DNA of 64,000 nucleotides from Pseudomonadota bacterium (GCA_021816425.1 JAKAXT010000001.1:1-64000); one strand, 5' to 3'; counted from the first letter of the stretch, positions 30,595 through 43,795 are shown. The notes: a model not told the origin generated them from the letters alone. Program-made: numbers and translations.

Positions 30595-31368
30595 ATGGAC
30601 GATGTCATAGCAGTCCACGCCTTTCGCGACAACTATATATGGCTTGCCCCCGGATCGAAACCCGGCATCGTCGCGGTCGTGGATCCCGGGGACGCCGATC
30701 CCGTCATCACGGCACTCACCGCGCGCGGCCTCACGCCCGCCTTCGTGCTCTGCACGCACCACCACGGCGACCACGTGGGCGGGGTCGAGGCCCTGACGCG
30801 GCGCTACGACATCCCCGTATATGGGCCGGCCGCGGAATCCATCCCCGGCGTAACCCATCCCGTCGGGGACGGCGACATCGTCGGATCCGACGCGGGCGGC
30901 CGATACCGGGTGCTGGCGGTGCCCGGACATACGCGAGGGCATGTGGCCTATGTGGGGGCCGGCCGCGTGTTTTGCGGCGATACGCTCTTTGCCGCGGGCT
31001 GCGGTCGGCTCTTCGAGGGCACGGCCTTTCAGCTGCACACCTCCCTCATGAGGCTCGCGGCGCTTCCTCCCGACACCCTCGTCTATTGCGGCCACGAATA
31101 CACCCTCGCGAACCTCGCCTTCGCCCGCGCGGTGGAGCCGGACAACGCCGACATCCTCGCTTTCGAGCGACGCTGCCGCCGCAGGCTCGCCGCGGGCGAG
31201 CCGACGATCCCCAGCACAATAGCCGACGAACGGGCCGTCAATCCCTTTCTGCGGGCCGCCGCGCCCGCGGTACGCCGGGCCGCCGCGCGCCGCGGCGACC
31301 AAAGGTCGGATACGGACGCTGCCGTATTCGCTACACTACGCCGCTGGAAGGATGATTTTAAAGGATAA
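30595..31368 (+). CDS. gloB: Hydroxyacylglutathione hydrolase (glyoxalase II)
   Basis: LCTHHHGDHVGGVEAL, VPGHTRGHVAYVG, VFCGDTLFAAGCGRLFEGTAFQLHTSL, VYCGHEYTLANLAFA. Confidence 0.95.
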   Translation: MDDVIAVHAFRDNYIWLAPGSKPGIVAVVDPGDADPVITALTARGLTPAFVLCTHHHGDHVGGVEALTRRYDIPVYGPAAESIPGVTHPVGDGDIVGSDAGGRYRVLAVPGHTRGHVAYVGAGRVFCGDTLFAAGCGRLFEGTAFQLHTSLMRLAALPPDTLVYCGHEYTLANLAFARAVEPDNADILAFERRCRRRLAAGEPTIPSTIADERAVNPFLRAAAPAVRRAAARRGDQRSDTDAAVFATLRRWKDDFKG

Positions 31369-31430
31369 GCATCGTTGACGCAGAGGCTGGCAGATCCTAT
31401 AGTGCGGGCTTATGACTACGGCGTTCTTAC

Positions 31431-32933
31431 ATGGCAATCGCTGCAAATAAAGCGCTCCGACACGCAGGCCTAGGCGCCCTCCTCACAAGCTTGGTGGGAT
31501 GCGCCACGGCTCCCATGCCGCGATTCGCGTCGACCAGCCCCGCGCCGTCTTCCACGTCAAGCATCGCCCAAACGCAGTCCGCATCCAGGCCTACCGCACC
31601 CGCCCCGGCGGTCGTGAAGGTAGGTGAGTGCCCGGTCCCCGCCGTAAAGGGCGCGCCGGTGGCGCATGCGATCGATGCAAGCGACAGACAATACTCGAAC
31701 CTATGGAACCGCATCCGCGCCGGCCTGCGCCTGCCGCGCATGGAGGGGCCGCGCGTGGCGCGGTACGAACAGTGGTTCGCGAACAACCCGCAGTACGTCG
31801 AGCGCATGCTGCAGCGCGCGAACCTCTACCTCTACCAGATCGTGCAGGATGTCAGCAAGCGCAATATGCCGATGGAGATCGCGCTGCTGCCCGCGATCGA
31901 GAGCGGCTACTCGCCGGACGCCTACTCCCGATCCGCCGCCATGGGGTTGTGGCAGTTCGAGCCTTCGACGGGCCGGCTCTGGGGCCTCAAGAACAACTGG
32001 TGGTACAACGGCGAACGCGACATCATCGCCTCGACGAATGCCGCGCTCGACTTCCTTCAATCACTCCACCACCAATTTCATAGCTGGGACCTCGCGCTTG
32101 CGGCGTATAACGCGGGCCAGGGCACGGTCTCCATGGCCATCGCCCACAACGAGGCGCTGGGTCTCGGCACGCACTACCGCGACCTGAGGCTGCCGCTTCA
32201 GACCGAACACTACGTGCCGAAGCTCATGGCGTTCGTGAACATCGTGCGCGACCCGGCGAAATACGGCCTGACCCTGCGCGCCATACCCGACAGCCCCTAT
32301 TTCGTGCGCGTGAACACAGGCTCCCAGGTCGATTTGAGCGTCATCGCCCGGCTCGCCAACATGTCCTTGAAGCAGCTGTACGCCATCAACCCGGGGTTTA
32401 CCCAATGGGCGACCGCGCCCAATGGCCCGCACACGATCCTCGTCCCGGTGGCCACCAAGGCGGCGCTCATCGAGGGCCTGAGTCAGCTGCCCCCCCAGGA
32501 TCGCATGCAATGGGCCAGGCATCGGGTCGTGCCGGGAGATTCCTTGTACCGGATCGCCCGCGAGTATGGCGTGAGCATCGCATCGATACGCTCCACCAAT
32601 CACCTCTACGGCAACCTCCTGCATGTGGGCCAGAGCATCCTCATCCCCATGGCCGGCCGCCGCCTGGTCGTATCGCGACACCAGGATCGCCAGGCGCGCC
32701 CCGAGGTGACGCTGGCCCGCCGCGGAGTGCGGCGCGTGAAGATCATCCATCGCGTGCGTCCCGGCGACACCCTCTGGAGCATCGCCGCGCGCTATCGCGT
32801 CTACGTCGGCCAGCTCGAACGCTGGAACGTCCTGAACGCGCACGATGTCCTGCGACTCGGCCAGCGCATCCTGATCTGGGCGTCTCCCTCCATGGTTCCC
32901 TCGGCAGTGGCCAAGGCTCGCATCACCGAGTAA
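31431..32933 (+). CDS. mltD: Membrane-bound lytic murein transglycosylase D, lipoprotein with LysM repeats
   Basis: Lipobox-like LTSLVGC; ALLPAIESGYSPDAYSRSAAMGLWQFEPSTGR; two clear LysM modules (HRVVPGDSLYRIA..., HRVRPGDTLWSIA...). Confidence 0.94.
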   Translation: MAIAANKALRHAGLGALLTSLVGCATAPMPRFASTSPAPSSTSSIAQTQSASRPTAPAPAVVKVGECPVPAVKGAPVAHAIDASDRQYSNLWNRIRAGLRLPRMEGPRVARYEQWFANNPQYVERMLQRANLYLYQIVQDVSKRNMPMEIALLPAIESGYSPDAYSRSAAMGLWQFEPSTGRLWGLKNNWWYNGERDIIASTNAALDFLQSLHHQFHSWDLALAAYNAGQGTVSMAIAHNEALGLGTHYRDLRLPLQTEHYVPKLMAFVNIVRDPAKYGLTLRAIPDSPYFVRVNTGSQVDLSVIARLANMSLKQLYAINPGFTQWATAPNGPHTILVPVATKAALIEGLSQLPPQDRMQWARHRVVPGDSLYRIAREYGVSIASIRSTNHLYGNLLHVGQSILIPMAGRRLVVSRHQDRQARPEVTLARRGVRRVKIIHRVRPGDTLWSIAARYRVYVGQLERWNVLNAHDVLRLGQRILIWASPSMVPSAVAKARITE

Positions 32934-33204
32934 CGTGAACTTCGAGCGACCCCATCCGGCGTTAACCCCCGCGCCCGAGGGCTTAGCCTTGCCGAGGCGC
33001 GGCTTCTGTCGGACAAGAAATAGCGTTAGACTTCGGTCCGTCACCGGTACCCCTTCGATGGCATGCGCGTCCAGCGGCATGGCAGGGGGGCCGCGATGGC
33101 CGTCACGGATTCCAGCCCTATAAGAACAGGTCGTCTTGGGCGTCACGGCCAGAGAACCCCGAACGCAATCGGGGCAAGTCCATACAGTCAACGGAGAGAG
33201 CCTC

Positions 33205-33996
33205 ATGGGATTTCTGGAGGGTAAGCGTGCCCTTGTCGTCGGAGCACTGAACGAACGGTCGATCGCCTGGGGGATCGCCCAGGCAATGCACGCTCAGGGC
33301 GCGGAGATCGCCTACACCTACCAAAACGAGAAGGTCCAAAGCCGCGTCGAGGCGCTCGCCGGCATGACCGGAAGCCGCGTCGTGCTGCCCTGCGACGTGG
33401 GCCGGGACCAGGACATCACGGCCCTGTTCGCGGACCTGCGCAAAGCCTGGCCCGAAGGCTTCGATGCCCTCATCCACTCGGTGGCCTACGCGCCGCGCGA
33501 GCAGCTCGAGGGCGACTACCTGGACGCCGTGACCCGCGAGGGCTTCCTCGAGGCGCACAACATCAGTTCCTACAGCTTTGCCGCGCTCGCCAAGGGCGCC
33601 CGGGACGCCCTCGTCCCGCGCAAGGGCTCCTTGCTCACCCTCTCCTATCTCGGCGCGGTTCGCGTCGTGCCCCACTACAACGTCATGGGGCTTGCCAAGG
33701 CGAGCCTCGAGGCGAACGTCCGCTATCTCGCCCAGAGCCTCGGGCCCCATGGCGTCCGCGTCAACGGCATCTCGGCGGGCCCCATAAAGACCCTGGCGGC
33801 CGCGGGTATCAGTGATTTTCGAAGGATGCTCGACTATTACGAGCGCAACGCGCCCTTGCGGCGCGGCGTGACCATAGAAGAGGTCGGTACCGCGGCGGCC
33901 TTCCTGTCGTCGGACCTCGCCTCCGGCATCACAGGCGAGATCCTCTACGTGGATTCCGGCTACCACATGATCGGCATGGGCGAAGGCGAGGGCTGA
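33205..33996 (+). CDS. fabI: Enoyl-[acyl-carrier-protein] reductase (NADH)
   Basis: [84 protein letters not shown]. Confidence 0.95.
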   Translation: MGFLEGKRALVVGALNERSIAWGIAQAMHAQGAEIAYTYQNEKVQSRVEALAGMTGSRVVLPCDVGRDQDITALFADLRKAWPEGFDALIHSVAYAPREQLEGDYLDAVTREGFLEAHNISSYSFAALAKGARDALVPRKGSLLTLSYLGAVRVVPHYNVMGLAKASLEANVRYLAQSLGPHGVRVNGISAGPIKTLAAAGISDFRRMLDYYERNAPLRRGVTIEEVGTAAAFLSSDLASGITGEILYVDSGYHMIGMGEGEG

Positions 33997-34050
33997 TCCT
34001 TCGAAGACCGCGGGCGGGCCCCAACCGGACCCGCCCGCCCCCTCCGGGCC

Positions 34051-35964
34051 TCAGAGGGCCTGGGCCCGGATATGGATGTGGGCGCGCTCGCGCAGGCTCT
34101 TCAGGTAGGCCAGGTAGGTCTCGACACCGCTGTCACTTATCAACGAACGCGCGAGCTTGATATAGCGCGCGCTGCCGTTTTTCACAGTCCCCGGAACCAC
34201 CTGCCGCAGGACGAACACGGCGCGTCGGCCGTCGCCTAAATGCGCGCTGCCCGGGATCGGGTGGCCGGCCGCGGGCGTGGGCGCGCGGAAGACTGCCGTG
34301 ACGAGGGCCTTGGGCAGGCCGGGCGCCACCGCCAGCGTGGGCGCCGGGACCTGAAGCACGAGATGCCTCTGACGGGCCAGGGCAGCAAGCGATGCGCCCT
34401 TGCGCAGCGCCTTCATGAGCGAGGCCTCCTCGGCCTTCACGCGGCGGCGCGCCAAAGTCGCGCGCACAGCCCGGATGACGGCCGGCCGGGCCGCCGCCAG
34501 CGGCTCCACGCGGGCTGCCTTGCGCCCGATCACGTGCGCCACGAGCAGCGCGTCAGACCCCAGCGTGATGGCGTGCGTGTTGCGCCGGCCGGCCAACACC
34601 TTGGGGGCGAACACGGCCTTCACGACCTGCGGCAAAGCGCTGATCCCGGTGCCGCCTGCGCGCGTAAACCAGCCGCTCCTGTGCAGCTTCAGACCGAGCC
34701 TCGCGGCCGCCGGGGCCAGGCTGTGCGGATGCTCGAAGGCCGCGTTGCGCAACCGTTCGGAGAGGTGGTAGAGGCGTCGCCGCGCGCGTCTGCGCAGCAC
34801 CATGCGCACGAGCGCCGGCCGCGCCTTGGCAAACGGCGTGACCATAGCGGGTCTCACCGCCATCACCTCCAGGAGGTGCACCCCGGACTGCCCGACGATG
34901 GGCGCGCTTACCTGCCGCACCGGCAGCGCGAACGCCGCCTTACCCAACGCCTTGGAGAGGTCCGCCTCGGTCACGAAACCCAGGCTCCCGCCTTTGGAGG
35001 CCGAAGCCGTATCGGCGGAATAGCGCCTCGCGAGCGCCGCGAACGAGGCGCCGTGCATGATCTGGGCGCGCAGCGCACTGAGCCGCGCCTTCGCCTGCGC
35101 CACGGCCTGCGCGCTCGGGTCCGGCGGAAGCGCGATCATGATATGGCGCACGAGGCGCTGTTGGGGTTCCGTGAACTGCGCGATATGCCTCTGATAGGCC
35201 TTTTGCAGGGCCGCCATGCCCACCTTGTGCGACATCGTGCGCATCACAGCCCGCGGCGAGAGCACGACATAAGCCACCCGGACCTCCTGCGGCAGGCGGA
35301 AGTCCTTGGTGTGCTGGGCGTAGTACTGGGAGATCTGCGCCGCGCTCACGGGGCCTCGGGGACTGAAGCGGCGGGGCGACAGCGTCACATAGGCGAACGA
35401 GCGCTTCTGGCCGAAGAGCTCCGCGGCACGCGCGATCTGTTGCTGCGGCACGAAGGCGCTCGCAAGCAACCCCGCCTTGACCTGATTCAGGAGCATCAGG
35501 GCGCGCACGCGCCGCTCGAAGCCCGGAACGGTGAAGCCCTGGGCGGCAAGCAGCTCGCGATAGCGTGAGGGGCTGAAGCGCCCCTTGACGCGAAAGGCGG
35601 GGATGCGACGGATCTCGAGGCCGAGCTCGTCCTCGTTCACGACGAAACCCGCCTTGGCGGCGGCATGGATCAGGAGCGTCTTGTCGATGAGTCCCTTCAG
35701 GACGGCCTTCTTGAACTTGCGGCCGGTGAGGAGCGCGGGGTTCAGGTTCTTGCCGAAGGCGCGCTCGAGCGCCGCGCGCTGGTGCACGAGCGCGTTCTCG
35801 AATTGCGCCTGGGTGATGCGCAGGCCGTGCCCGCGCGCCACGTAGACGCGCGATCCCCCGCCGAAATAGGAGCTGATGCCCCAAAGTGCGAAGGGAACCA
35901 CCAGGACGACGAGCAACGCGGCGCCGATCAAACCCTGGGTCTTTTCTCGAAGGGCATTTAGCAT
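34051..35964 (-). CDS. ppiD: SurA N-terminal/PpiC-domain periplasmic chaperone, PpiD-like
   Basis: MLNALREKTQGLIGAALLVVLVVPFALWGISSYFGGG N-terminal anchor; RHIMIALPPD...GGSLGFVTEADLSKALGKAAFAL parvulin-like domain; next to hupB-lon. Confidence 0.9.
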   Translation of the reverse strand: MLNALREKTQGLIGAALLVVLVVPFALWGISSYFGGGSRVYVARGHGLRITQAQFENALVHQRAALERAFGKNLNPALLTGRKFKKAVLKGLIDKTLLIHAAAKAGFVVNEDELGLEIRRIPAFRVKGRFSPSRYRELLAAQGFTVPGFERRVRALMLLNQVKAGLLASAFVPQQQIARAAELFGQKRSFAYVTLSPRRFSPRGPVSAAQISQYYAQHTKDFRLPQEVRVAYVVLSPRAVMRTMSHKVGMAALQKAYQRHIAQFTEPQQRLVRHIMIALPPDPSAQAVAQAKARLSALRAQIMHGASFAALARRYSADTASASKGGSLGFVTEADLSKALGKAAFALPVRQVSAPIVGQSGVHLLEVMAVRPAMVTPFAKARPALVRMVLRRRARRRLYHLSERLRNAAFEHPHSLAPAAARLGLKLHRSGWFTRAGGTGISALPQVVKAVFAPKVLAGRRNTHAITLGSDALLVAHVIGRKAARVEPLAAARPAVIRAVRATLARRRVKAEEASLMKALRKGASLAALARQRHLVLQVPAPTLAVAPGLPKALVTAVFRAPTPAAGHPIPGSAHLGDGRRAVFVLRQVVPGTVKNGSARYIKLARSLISDSGVETYLAYLKSLRERAHIHIRAQAL

Positions 35965-36006
35965 GATTGTAAGACAGGCCTCTTGTAAGGCCCGTCCTCG
36001 GTAAGA

Positions 36007-36083
36007 TGGCGGAGTGGACGGGACTCGAACCCGCGACCCCCGGCGTGACAGGCCGGTATTCTAACCAACTGAACTACCACTCC
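36007..36083 (-). tRNA. tRNA-Asp (anticodon GTC)
   Basis: Reverse strand GGAGTGGTAGTTCAGTTGGTTAGAATACCGGCCTGTCACGCCGGGGGTCGCGGGTTCGAGTCCCGTCCACTCCGCCA; cloverleaf with encoded CCA. Confidence 0.96.
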
Positions 36084-36092
36084 ATAACCGGT

Positions 36093-36168
36093 TGGTGGGT
36101 GCTGAGGGATTCGAACCCCCGACATTCGCCTTGTAAGGGCGACGCTCTACCAACTGAGCTAAGCACCC
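36093..36168 (-). tRNA. tRNA-Val (anticodon TAC)
   Basis: Reverse strand GGGTGCTTAGCTCAGTTGGTAGAGCGTCGCCCTTACAAGGCGAATGTCGGGGGTTCGAATCCCTCAGCACCCACCA. Confidence 0.96.
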
Positions 36169-36196
36169 GGACGGCGGCTTCCCCACCAAGGGCCGC

Positions 36197-36469
36197 TTAA
36201 TTTACGGCATCCTTGAGGCCTTTTCCAGCCTTGAAGCGCGGATTACGCGATGCGGCGATATCTATAGTCTCGCCGGTCCGCGGATTACGACCGCTCCGGG
36301 CGGCCCGCTCGCCCACTGAGAATGTGCCGAAGCCCACCAGATTGATGGTCTCGCCGTTGCGCAGGCCCTGCGTGATGGCGTCGAACACCGCATCCACGGC
36401 GCGCGCGGCCGAAGCCTTGTTGAGGTCGGCCTGTTCCGCCACTTTCTCGATCAGTTCAGATTTATTCAC
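36197..36469 (-). CDS. hupB: DNA-binding protein HU-beta
   Basis: (V/M)[69 protein letters not shown] start. Confidence 0.95.
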   Translation of the reverse strand: MNKSELIEKVAEQADLNKASAARAVDAVFDAITQGLRNGETINLVGFGTFSVGERAARSGRNPRTGETIDIAASRNPRFKAGKGLKDAVN

Positions 36470-36645
36470 CTGATGCTCCCCTGCTAGTGGTCCCAAGTGC
36501 CGGTCTTTGGTGCCGGCCTTACGATCAGACTGGTCTTATACAAGTCGCCCCGTCCCGCTGTCAAGGAAAGACGGGAGGGGGCGCGTTTCCTCCCGTCACG
36601 GATCGCATGGTACACGAATGCCGCCGCCGTTGCGCGTCCGATAGC

Positions 36646-39063
36646 TCAGTGCGTGCGGATCGCCTCGGGCTCGGAAGCGGCCTCGCGCGGCTTGCCCCCT
36701 TCAGGGGTGTCGGCCCTGGGCTTTGGCATGCGCTCCAAGGCGACCTCGAACACCTCGTCGATCCAGCGCAACGGCTTGATATCCAGAGACTCCTGGATGT
36801 TTTTAGGCAGCTCGACCAGATCCTTGCGGTTCTCCTCGGGGATGATCACGGTCTTGATCCCGCCCCTGTGGGCCGCCAGCAATTTTTCCTTCAAGCCGCC
36901 TATGGGCAGGACCTCGCCACGCAAGGTGATCTCTCCGGTCATGGCCACGTCGGCCCGCACGGGTATGCCCGTGAGCACCGACACCATGGCGGTACACATG
37001 CCGATACCCGCGCTCGGGCCGTCCTTGGGGGTCGCCCCCTCCGGGACATGGAGGTGAAAATCGTGCTTCTGGTAGAAGTCCTCCGGGATGCCGAGGGATG
37101 CGGCCCGCGAGCGCACCACGCTCATGGCGGCCTGGATGGATTCCTGCATCACATCGCCGAGCTTGCCCGTGATGGTGAGCTTGCCCTTGCCCGGCAAAAG
37201 CGCGCTTTCGATCGTCAGAAGCTCGCCGCCCACCTCGGTCCACGCAAGCCCCGTGACCTGCCCCACCTGGTTGCTCTGCTCGGCCATGCCGTAGCGGAAG
37301 TGCCGCACGCCGAGATATTTGTCGAGGTTCTTGGCGTTCACCGCGATATGCTCGCGCTTCTTGTTCAGCAAGAGCTCCCGCGCCACCTTGCGCGAGATCT
37401 TGGCGATCTCGCGTTCGAGATTACGGACCCCCGCCTCCCGCGTATAGTAGCGCACGATATCGCGCACCGCGGTCTCCGAGAGCTGCAACTCGTCGGAACG
37501 CAAGCCGTTGTTCTGCTTTTGCTTCTCGACCAGGTAGCGCATCGCGATATTGATCTTCTCGTCTTCCGTGTAACCGGACAGACGGATGACCTCCATGCGG
37601 TCGAGCAGCGGCCCCGGGATGTTCAGGCTGTTCGATGTCGCCACGAACATCACGTCCGAGAGGTCGTAATCGACCTCGAGGTAGTGATCGTTGAACGCGT
37701 GGTTCTGCTCCGGATCCAGCACCTCGAGCAGCGCCGACGACGGATCGCCCCGGAAATCCATGGCCATCTTGTCGACTTCGTCCAGCATGAACAAGGGGTT
37801 GCGCGTCTTGGCCTTGGCCATGTTCTGGATGATCTTGCCGGGCAGCGACCCGATATAGGTGCGCCGATGGCCGCGGATCTCCGCCTCGTCGCGGACTCCG
37901 CCGAGCGACATGCGGATGAATTTGCGGTTGGTGGCGCGCGCTATCGACTGACCCAGCGAGGTCTTGCCCACGCCAGGCGGCCCCACGAGGCAGAGGATCG
38001 GCCCCTTGACCTTGTTCACGCGCTGCTGCACCGCGAGATATTCGATGATGCGCTCCTTGACCTTCTCGAGCCCGTAATGATCGGCCTCGAGAATGCGCTC
38101 CGCCTCGGCCAGATCCTTGCGGATCTTGCTGTGCTTCTTCCAGGGGACGGCGAGCAGCCAGTCGATGTAGTTGCGCACCACGGTCGCCTCGGCGGCCATG
38201 GGCGACATCATCTTCAGCTTGTTGAGCTCCGCCTGCGCCTTCTCGCGCGCCTCCTTCGGCATGCCCGCCTTCTTGATCTTCTGGGCGAGCTCCTCGGCCT
38301 CGCTCGGGTTGTCTTCGAGGTCCCCGAGCTCCTTTTGGATCGCCTTCATCTGCTCGTTCAGGTAATACTCGCGCTGGCTCTTCTCCATCTGGCGCTTCAC
38401 GCGCCCGCGGATGCGCTTCTCGACCTGAAGGAGGTCGATCTCGGACTCCATGACGCCCAGGATATGCTCGAGCCGGTCGCGGACGTTCAGCATCTCGAGG
38501 ATCTGCTGCTTCTCCTCGATCTTCAGGCTCAGATGCGCGGTGACCGTGTCGGCGAGGCGCCCCGGGTCATCGATCCCGGCGAGCGAGGTCAGGATCTCGG
38601 GCGGGATCTTCATGTTGAGCTTGACGTACTGGTCGAACTCGTTCAGAACGGAACGCATGAGGGCCTCGCCCTCCTTGTCGTTCAGCTCCTCGCTCGAGAG
38701 CTTGCGGATCTCCGCGGAGAACGTTTCGCCGGTCTCCACGAAACGCGTGACCTCGGCGCGCTGCTCCCCCTCCACCAGCACCTTCACGGTGCCGTCCGGC
38801 AACTTCAGGAGCTGCAGGATGTTGGCCACGGTCCCTATGGTGTGGATGCCCGTGGGAGACGGGTCGTCGTCGGACGCGCTCTTCTGGGCCACCAGCATGA
38901 TCTGCTTGCCGCCCTCCATGGCGCGCTCGAGCGCCCTGATGGACTTCTTGCGGCCCACGAACAGCGGTATCACCATGTGGGGGAAAACCACCACGTCCCG
39001 CAAGGGCAGGACGGGTATGGCCGCGGATTCCGGCGCGTGCGCGATATTCGATTCTTCAGTCAT
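36646..39063 (-). CDS. lon: ATP-dependent protease La
   Basis: 805 aa; [68 protein letters not shown]. Confidence 0.97.
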   Translation of the reverse strand: MTEESNIAHAPESAAIPVLPLRDVVVFPHMVIPLFVGRKKSIRALERAMEGGKQIMLVAQKSASDDDPSPTGIHTIGTVANILQLLKLPDGTVKVLVEGEQRAEVTRFVETGETFSAEIRKLSSEELNDKEGEALMRSVLNEFDQYVKLNMKIPPEILTSLAGIDDPGRLADTVTAHLSLKIEEKQQILEMLNVRDRLEHILGVMESEIDLLQVEKRIRGRVKRQMEKSQREYYLNEQMKAIQKELGDLEDNPSEAEELAQKIKKAGMPKEAREKAQAELNKLKMMSPMAAEATVVRNYIDWLLAVPWKKHSKIRKDLAEAERILEADHYGLEKVKERIIEYLAVQQRVNKVKGPILCLVGPPGVGKTSLGQSIARATNRKFIRMSLGGVRDEAEIRGHRRTYIGSLPGKIIQNMAKAKTRNPLFMLDEVDKMAMDFRGDPSSALLEVLDPEQNHAFNDHYLEVDYDLSDVMFVATSNSLNIPGPLLDRMEVIRLSGYTEDEKINIAMRYLVEKQKQNNGLRSDELQLSETAVRDIVRYYTREAGVRNLEREIAKISRKVARELLLNKKREHIAVNAKNLDKYLGVRHFRYGMAEQSNQVGQVTGLAWTEVGGELLTIESALLPGKGKLTITGKLGDVMQESIQAAMSVVRSRAASLGIPEDFYQKHDFHLHVPEGATPKDGPSAGIGMCTAMVSVLTGIPVRADVAMTGEITLRGEVLPIGGLKEKLLAAHRGGIKTVIIPEENRKDLVELPKNIQESLDIKPLRWIDEVFEVALERMPKPRADTPEGGKPREAASEPEAIRTH

Positions 39064-39209
39064 AGGTGGCCCTCGTGACGATTGGCGCCGAAGTGAAGGG
39101 ACCCCGGAGCGGCCCGGAGGTCCACGATCGGTAAATGGGCCCGGCCCGACTGGAATTCAAGTCCGGCGGCGGCCGCAGCGCCGGACGCTTTGCGAGCACT
39201 GCGCTCGCG

Positions 39210-40508
<1,299 letters not shown>

Positions 40509-40594
40509 CACTGAACCTCGCTCAAGGGAACCGCGGACCCGCGCGGCTTCATGCACGCAGGCCCTGCGCTTACGTTCCAGTCTAGCATAACCCC

Positions 40595-41218
40595 CTATTT
40601 ACGCTTGTCGATCACCGAGTCAATCAGACCGTACGCTACGGCCTCGCCACCGTCCATAAAGTTGTCCCGCTCCGTATCCTGCTCAATCCGCTTCAGCTCC
40701 TGGCCCGTATGTTTGACCAAAATGCCGTTCAATCGTTCTCGGACCCGCAGGATCTCCCGGGCATGGATATCGATATCCGTCGCCTGCCCCTGGAAACCGC
40801 CCGAAGGCTGATGAACCATCATGCGCGCATGCGGAAGGGCATAGCGCTTGCCCTTGGCGCCGCCTGCGAGCAGCAAAGCCCCCATGCTGGCTGCCTGACC
40901 GATACACACGGTGCTCACATCGGGCTTTATGAACTGCATCGTGTCGTAGATGGCAAGCCCCGCCGTCACCGCACCGCCCGGGGAATTGATATAGATGTGG
41001 ATATCCTTATCCGGATTCTCGGACTCGAGGAACAGGAGCTGTGCGACCACGAGGTTCGCCATGTGATCTTCCACGGGTCCTACGAGGAAGATCAGGCGCT
41101 CCTTCAGCATCCGCGAATAAATGTCGTAGGCGCGCTCGCCGCGGCCCGTAGTCTCGATCACCATCGGCACGAGCTGCGCTCGCGGCGAGAGATCCGCAGG
41201 GAATTCCGACTTAATCAT
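40595..41218 (-). CDS. clpP: ATP-dependent Clp protease proteolytic subunit
   Basis: [93 protein letters not shown]. Confidence 0.97.
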   Translation of the reverse strand: MIKSEFPADLSPRAQLVPMVIETTGRGERAYDIYSRMLKERLIFLVGPVEDHMANLVVAQLLFLESENPDKDIHIYINSPGGAVTAGLAIYDTMQFIKPDVSTVCIGQAASMGALLLAGGAKGKRYALPHARMMVHQPSGGFQGQATDIDIHAREILRVRERLNGILVKHTGQELKRIEQDTERDNFMDGGEAVAYGLIDSVIDKRK

Positions 41219-41236
41219 GCACCGTCCCAGGTAATT

Positions 41237-42529
41237 TTAGGTCAACTCCTCAAAGCGCACGACCTTCTCGGTCACCTGCGCCTCACCCAACAGCTGCTCT
41301 ACGACCTGATCCTCGAGCACCAGCGATTCCGCCTCGGCCACGCGCTCGCGCTCGCTGTAATACCAGTCCACGAAACGCGCGGGTTCGTCGTAGTCCGCGG
41401 CCATCTCCTCGACGCGCGCGCGCACCCGCGCGGCATCTGGCTTCAGGTCGCGCGCCCGGACCAATTCCGAGATGATGATGCCAAGCGCGACGCGCTCCGA
41501 CGCGCGCTCGCGGAATGGCCCGTTGTCGCTGGGCAAGGCATCGGTGCGCAGGCCCTGACTTGCCAGCTGGCTACGCATGGCCTCCCGCAACCGGATCGCC
41601 TCGTTCTCGACCAGGGAATTGGGGAGATCGATGGCGTTGACCTCCCGCAGTCGCTTGAATATCTCACCTTTCACGCGTTCCCGAATCCGCCGGGCGGCCT
41701 CGCGCTCGAGATTCTTCCGGACCTCCTCACGCAATGCCCCGACACCGCCTTCGGCGATGCCGAGGGAGGTTGCGAACACGTCGTCCAGGGCCGGCAGCAC
41801 CGGCTCTCCGACCTCGCGAACGGTCACATGAAACTGCGCGGTCTTGCCGGCCAGCGTCTCCGCCCCGTAGTCCGCGGGAAACGCGACCGGGATGTCGACG
41901 GCCCCGCCGGCCGTGACGCCCTTCAGGCCGGCTTCGAAATCAGGCAGCATGTTGCCTGCCCCGAGTATCAGGGTATGACCCTCGGCGCTGCCGCCGGGGA
42001 AGCGCTCGCCATCCAGGGTCCCCACGAAGTCTATGGTCAGACGATCGCCGTCCGCCGCGGCGCGATCCGTCGCGGAGAAGGTCTGGCGCTGCTTACGCAT
42101 CACCTCGAGGGTCCGCTCGACATCGGCGTCCTCGATCGCGCAGGTCGGCTGCTCGACTTCGACGCCCTTCAGGTCCAGCCTCGGGACCTCCGGATAGACC
42201 TCGAAGACGGCGACATACTGCATGTCCTGACCCCGGACCAGGGCCTTGGGCTCGATCATGGGACCGCCGGCGGCCTTCAGTCCTTCGCGGTTCAAGGCCT
42301 CATAGAAGCTGTCGCGGATCAGGTCCTGCGTCACCTCGTCCACAAGCTTGTCGCCGTACTGGGCCTCGACGATCTTCAAGGGGGCGCGGCCCGGGCGAAA
42401 CCCGGCGAGTCTCGCAGTCCGTGAAACGCGCTTCAAGCGCTCCGCGAACTCGCGCTCGAACTGTTCCGCCGGAACCGCCACCGTCATACGTCGGCCGAGC
42501 CCGCCAGTTGCTTCAATGGATACCTGCAT
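41237..42529 (-). CDS. tig: Trigger factor
   Basis: VSIEATGGLGRRMTVAVPAEQFEREFAERLKRVSRTARLAGFRPGRAPLKIVEAQYG; upstream of clpP-clpX-lon. Confidence 0.95.
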   Translation of the reverse strand: MQVSIEATGGLGRRMTVAVPAEQFEREFAERLKRVSRTARLAGFRPGRAPLKIVEAQYGDKLVDEVTQDLIRDSFYEALNREGLKAAGGPMIEPKALVRGQDMQYVAVFEVYPEVPRLDLKGVEVEQPTCAIEDADVERTLEVMRKQRQTFSATDRAAADGDRLTIDFVGTLDGERFPGGSAEGHTLILGAGNMLPDFEAGLKGVTAGGAVDIPVAFPADYGAETLAGKTAQFHVTVREVGEPVLPALDDVFATSLGIAEGGVGALREEVRKNLEREAARRIRERVKGEIFKRLREVNAIDLPNSLVENEAIRLREAMRSQLASQGLRTDALPSDNGPFRERASERVALGIIISELVRARDLKPDAARVRARVEEMAADYDEPARFVDWYYSERERVAEAESLVLEDQVVEQLLGEAQVTEKVVRFEELT

Positions 42530-42658
42530 GCTGCCTTCTCACGAAATATTGGGGTAAATGGGAAAATGCGGTCTTGACACGATCATACCGGCTTGCCGGC
42601 AAACGGCCAAGACGAAAACGCGCCGGGGCCACCCGGGCGCGGAATGAATGCCTGGTTT

Positions 42659-42743
<85 letters not shown>

Positions 42744-42813
42744 CGGCCGTCGAGGGCACGTTAGCACAAACCCCGCTTCCCCGGCCAGTCTGAGCCCATC
42801 GGCCCCGGGGCCT

Positions 42814-43731
42814 TCAAACGGCGGGGGCCGTCAGCACCCGCAGGGCCTCTTCATAGCGCGCCACGGTCTGCGCGACGACCTCGGGGGGCAAGGGGGGCGC
42901 CGGCGGGCGCTTGTCCCACCCCAGGGTCTCCAGATAGTCCCGGACGTACTGCTTGTCGAAGCTCGCGGGGCTCGTCCCCGGCCGATAGGAGGCCTTGGGC
43001 CAAAACCGGGACGAGTCCGGCGTCAACACCTCGTCTATCAGCACGAGCGTGCCGTCGGTGTCCACGGCGAACTCGAACTTGGTGTCCGCGATGATCACCC
43101 CGCGCGAGGCGGCGTAGGCGGCCGCCTCGACGTAGATCTTGAGGCTCGCTTCGCGCACGGCGCGCGCCAGATCGCGCCCGAGCAGGGCCTCGGCCGCCTG
43201 ATAGTCGATATTCTCGTCGTGCGCGCCCACCGCCGCCTTCGTGGACGGCGTGAACAAGGGTTCGGGGAGACGGTCGGCCTCTTTCAGGCCCAAAGGCAGC
43301 CGGACGCCGCACACGGTCCCCGTCTGCCGGTATTCCTTCCAGCCGGAGCCCGCCAGGTAGCCGCGCACGATGGCTTCGATCGGCAGCGGCTTCAGGCGGC
43401 GCACGACCACCGCCCGCTCGGCGACCGTCGAGCGCTCGCCCGGGTCGGGCAACACCGACGCCAGCGGCCGGTCCGAAAGGTGGTTTGCGACGATGCCCCG
43501 CGTACGCTCGAACCAGAACCGCGACATCGCGTTCAGGATGCGGCCCTTTCCGGGGATCGGGTTTGGCAGGACGCAGTCGAAGGCCGACAGGCGATCGGTC
43601 GTCACGACCAGCAGATGCTCGGGGCCGGCATCATAGAGGTCCCGCACCTTGCCCCTGTGCAGCAATGGCAGACTGAGGCGCGACTCGTAGAGCGCCTCCA
43701 CGTTAAGCGCCCGCGCCGGACGCGGCGCCAC
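42814..43731 (-). CDS. purC: Phosphoribosylaminoimidazole-succinocarboxamide synthase
   Basis: HRGKVRDLYDAGPEHLLVVTTDRLSAFDCVLPNPIPGKGRILNAMS, VRGYLAGSGWKEY, DEVLTPDSSRFWP. Confidence 0.95.
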   Translation of the reverse strand: MAPRPARALNVEALYESRLSLPLLHRGKVRDLYDAGPEHLLVVTTDRLSAFDCVLPNPIPGKGRILNAMSRFWFERTRGIVANHLSDRPLASVLPDPGERSTVAERAVVVRRLKPLPIEAIVRGYLAGSGWKEYRQTGTVCGVRLPLGLKEADRLPEPLFTPSTKAAVGAHDENIDYQAAEALLGRDLARAVREASLKIYVEAAAYAASRGVIIADTKFEFAVDTDGTLVLIDEVLTPDSSRFWPKASYRPGTSPASFDKQYVRDYLETLGWDKRPPAPPLPPEVVAQTVARYEEALRVLTAPAV

Positions 43732-43795
43732 CTGTCAACGACCTCACCCGACCCTGCCCCTGGCGACCCGCGCCACGTCTATGAATGGCCCCATA

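Noticed and set aside
34051-35964. PpiD-like protein as a novel chaperone
   Set aside because: Divergent and Ala/Arg-rich but has the PpiD anchor, parvulin-like core and the conserved position after hupB-lon; ordinary.
36487-39078. 863-aa + strand ORF
   Set aside because: Antisense to lon across its length; Leu/His/Asp-rich mirror translation, no domain.
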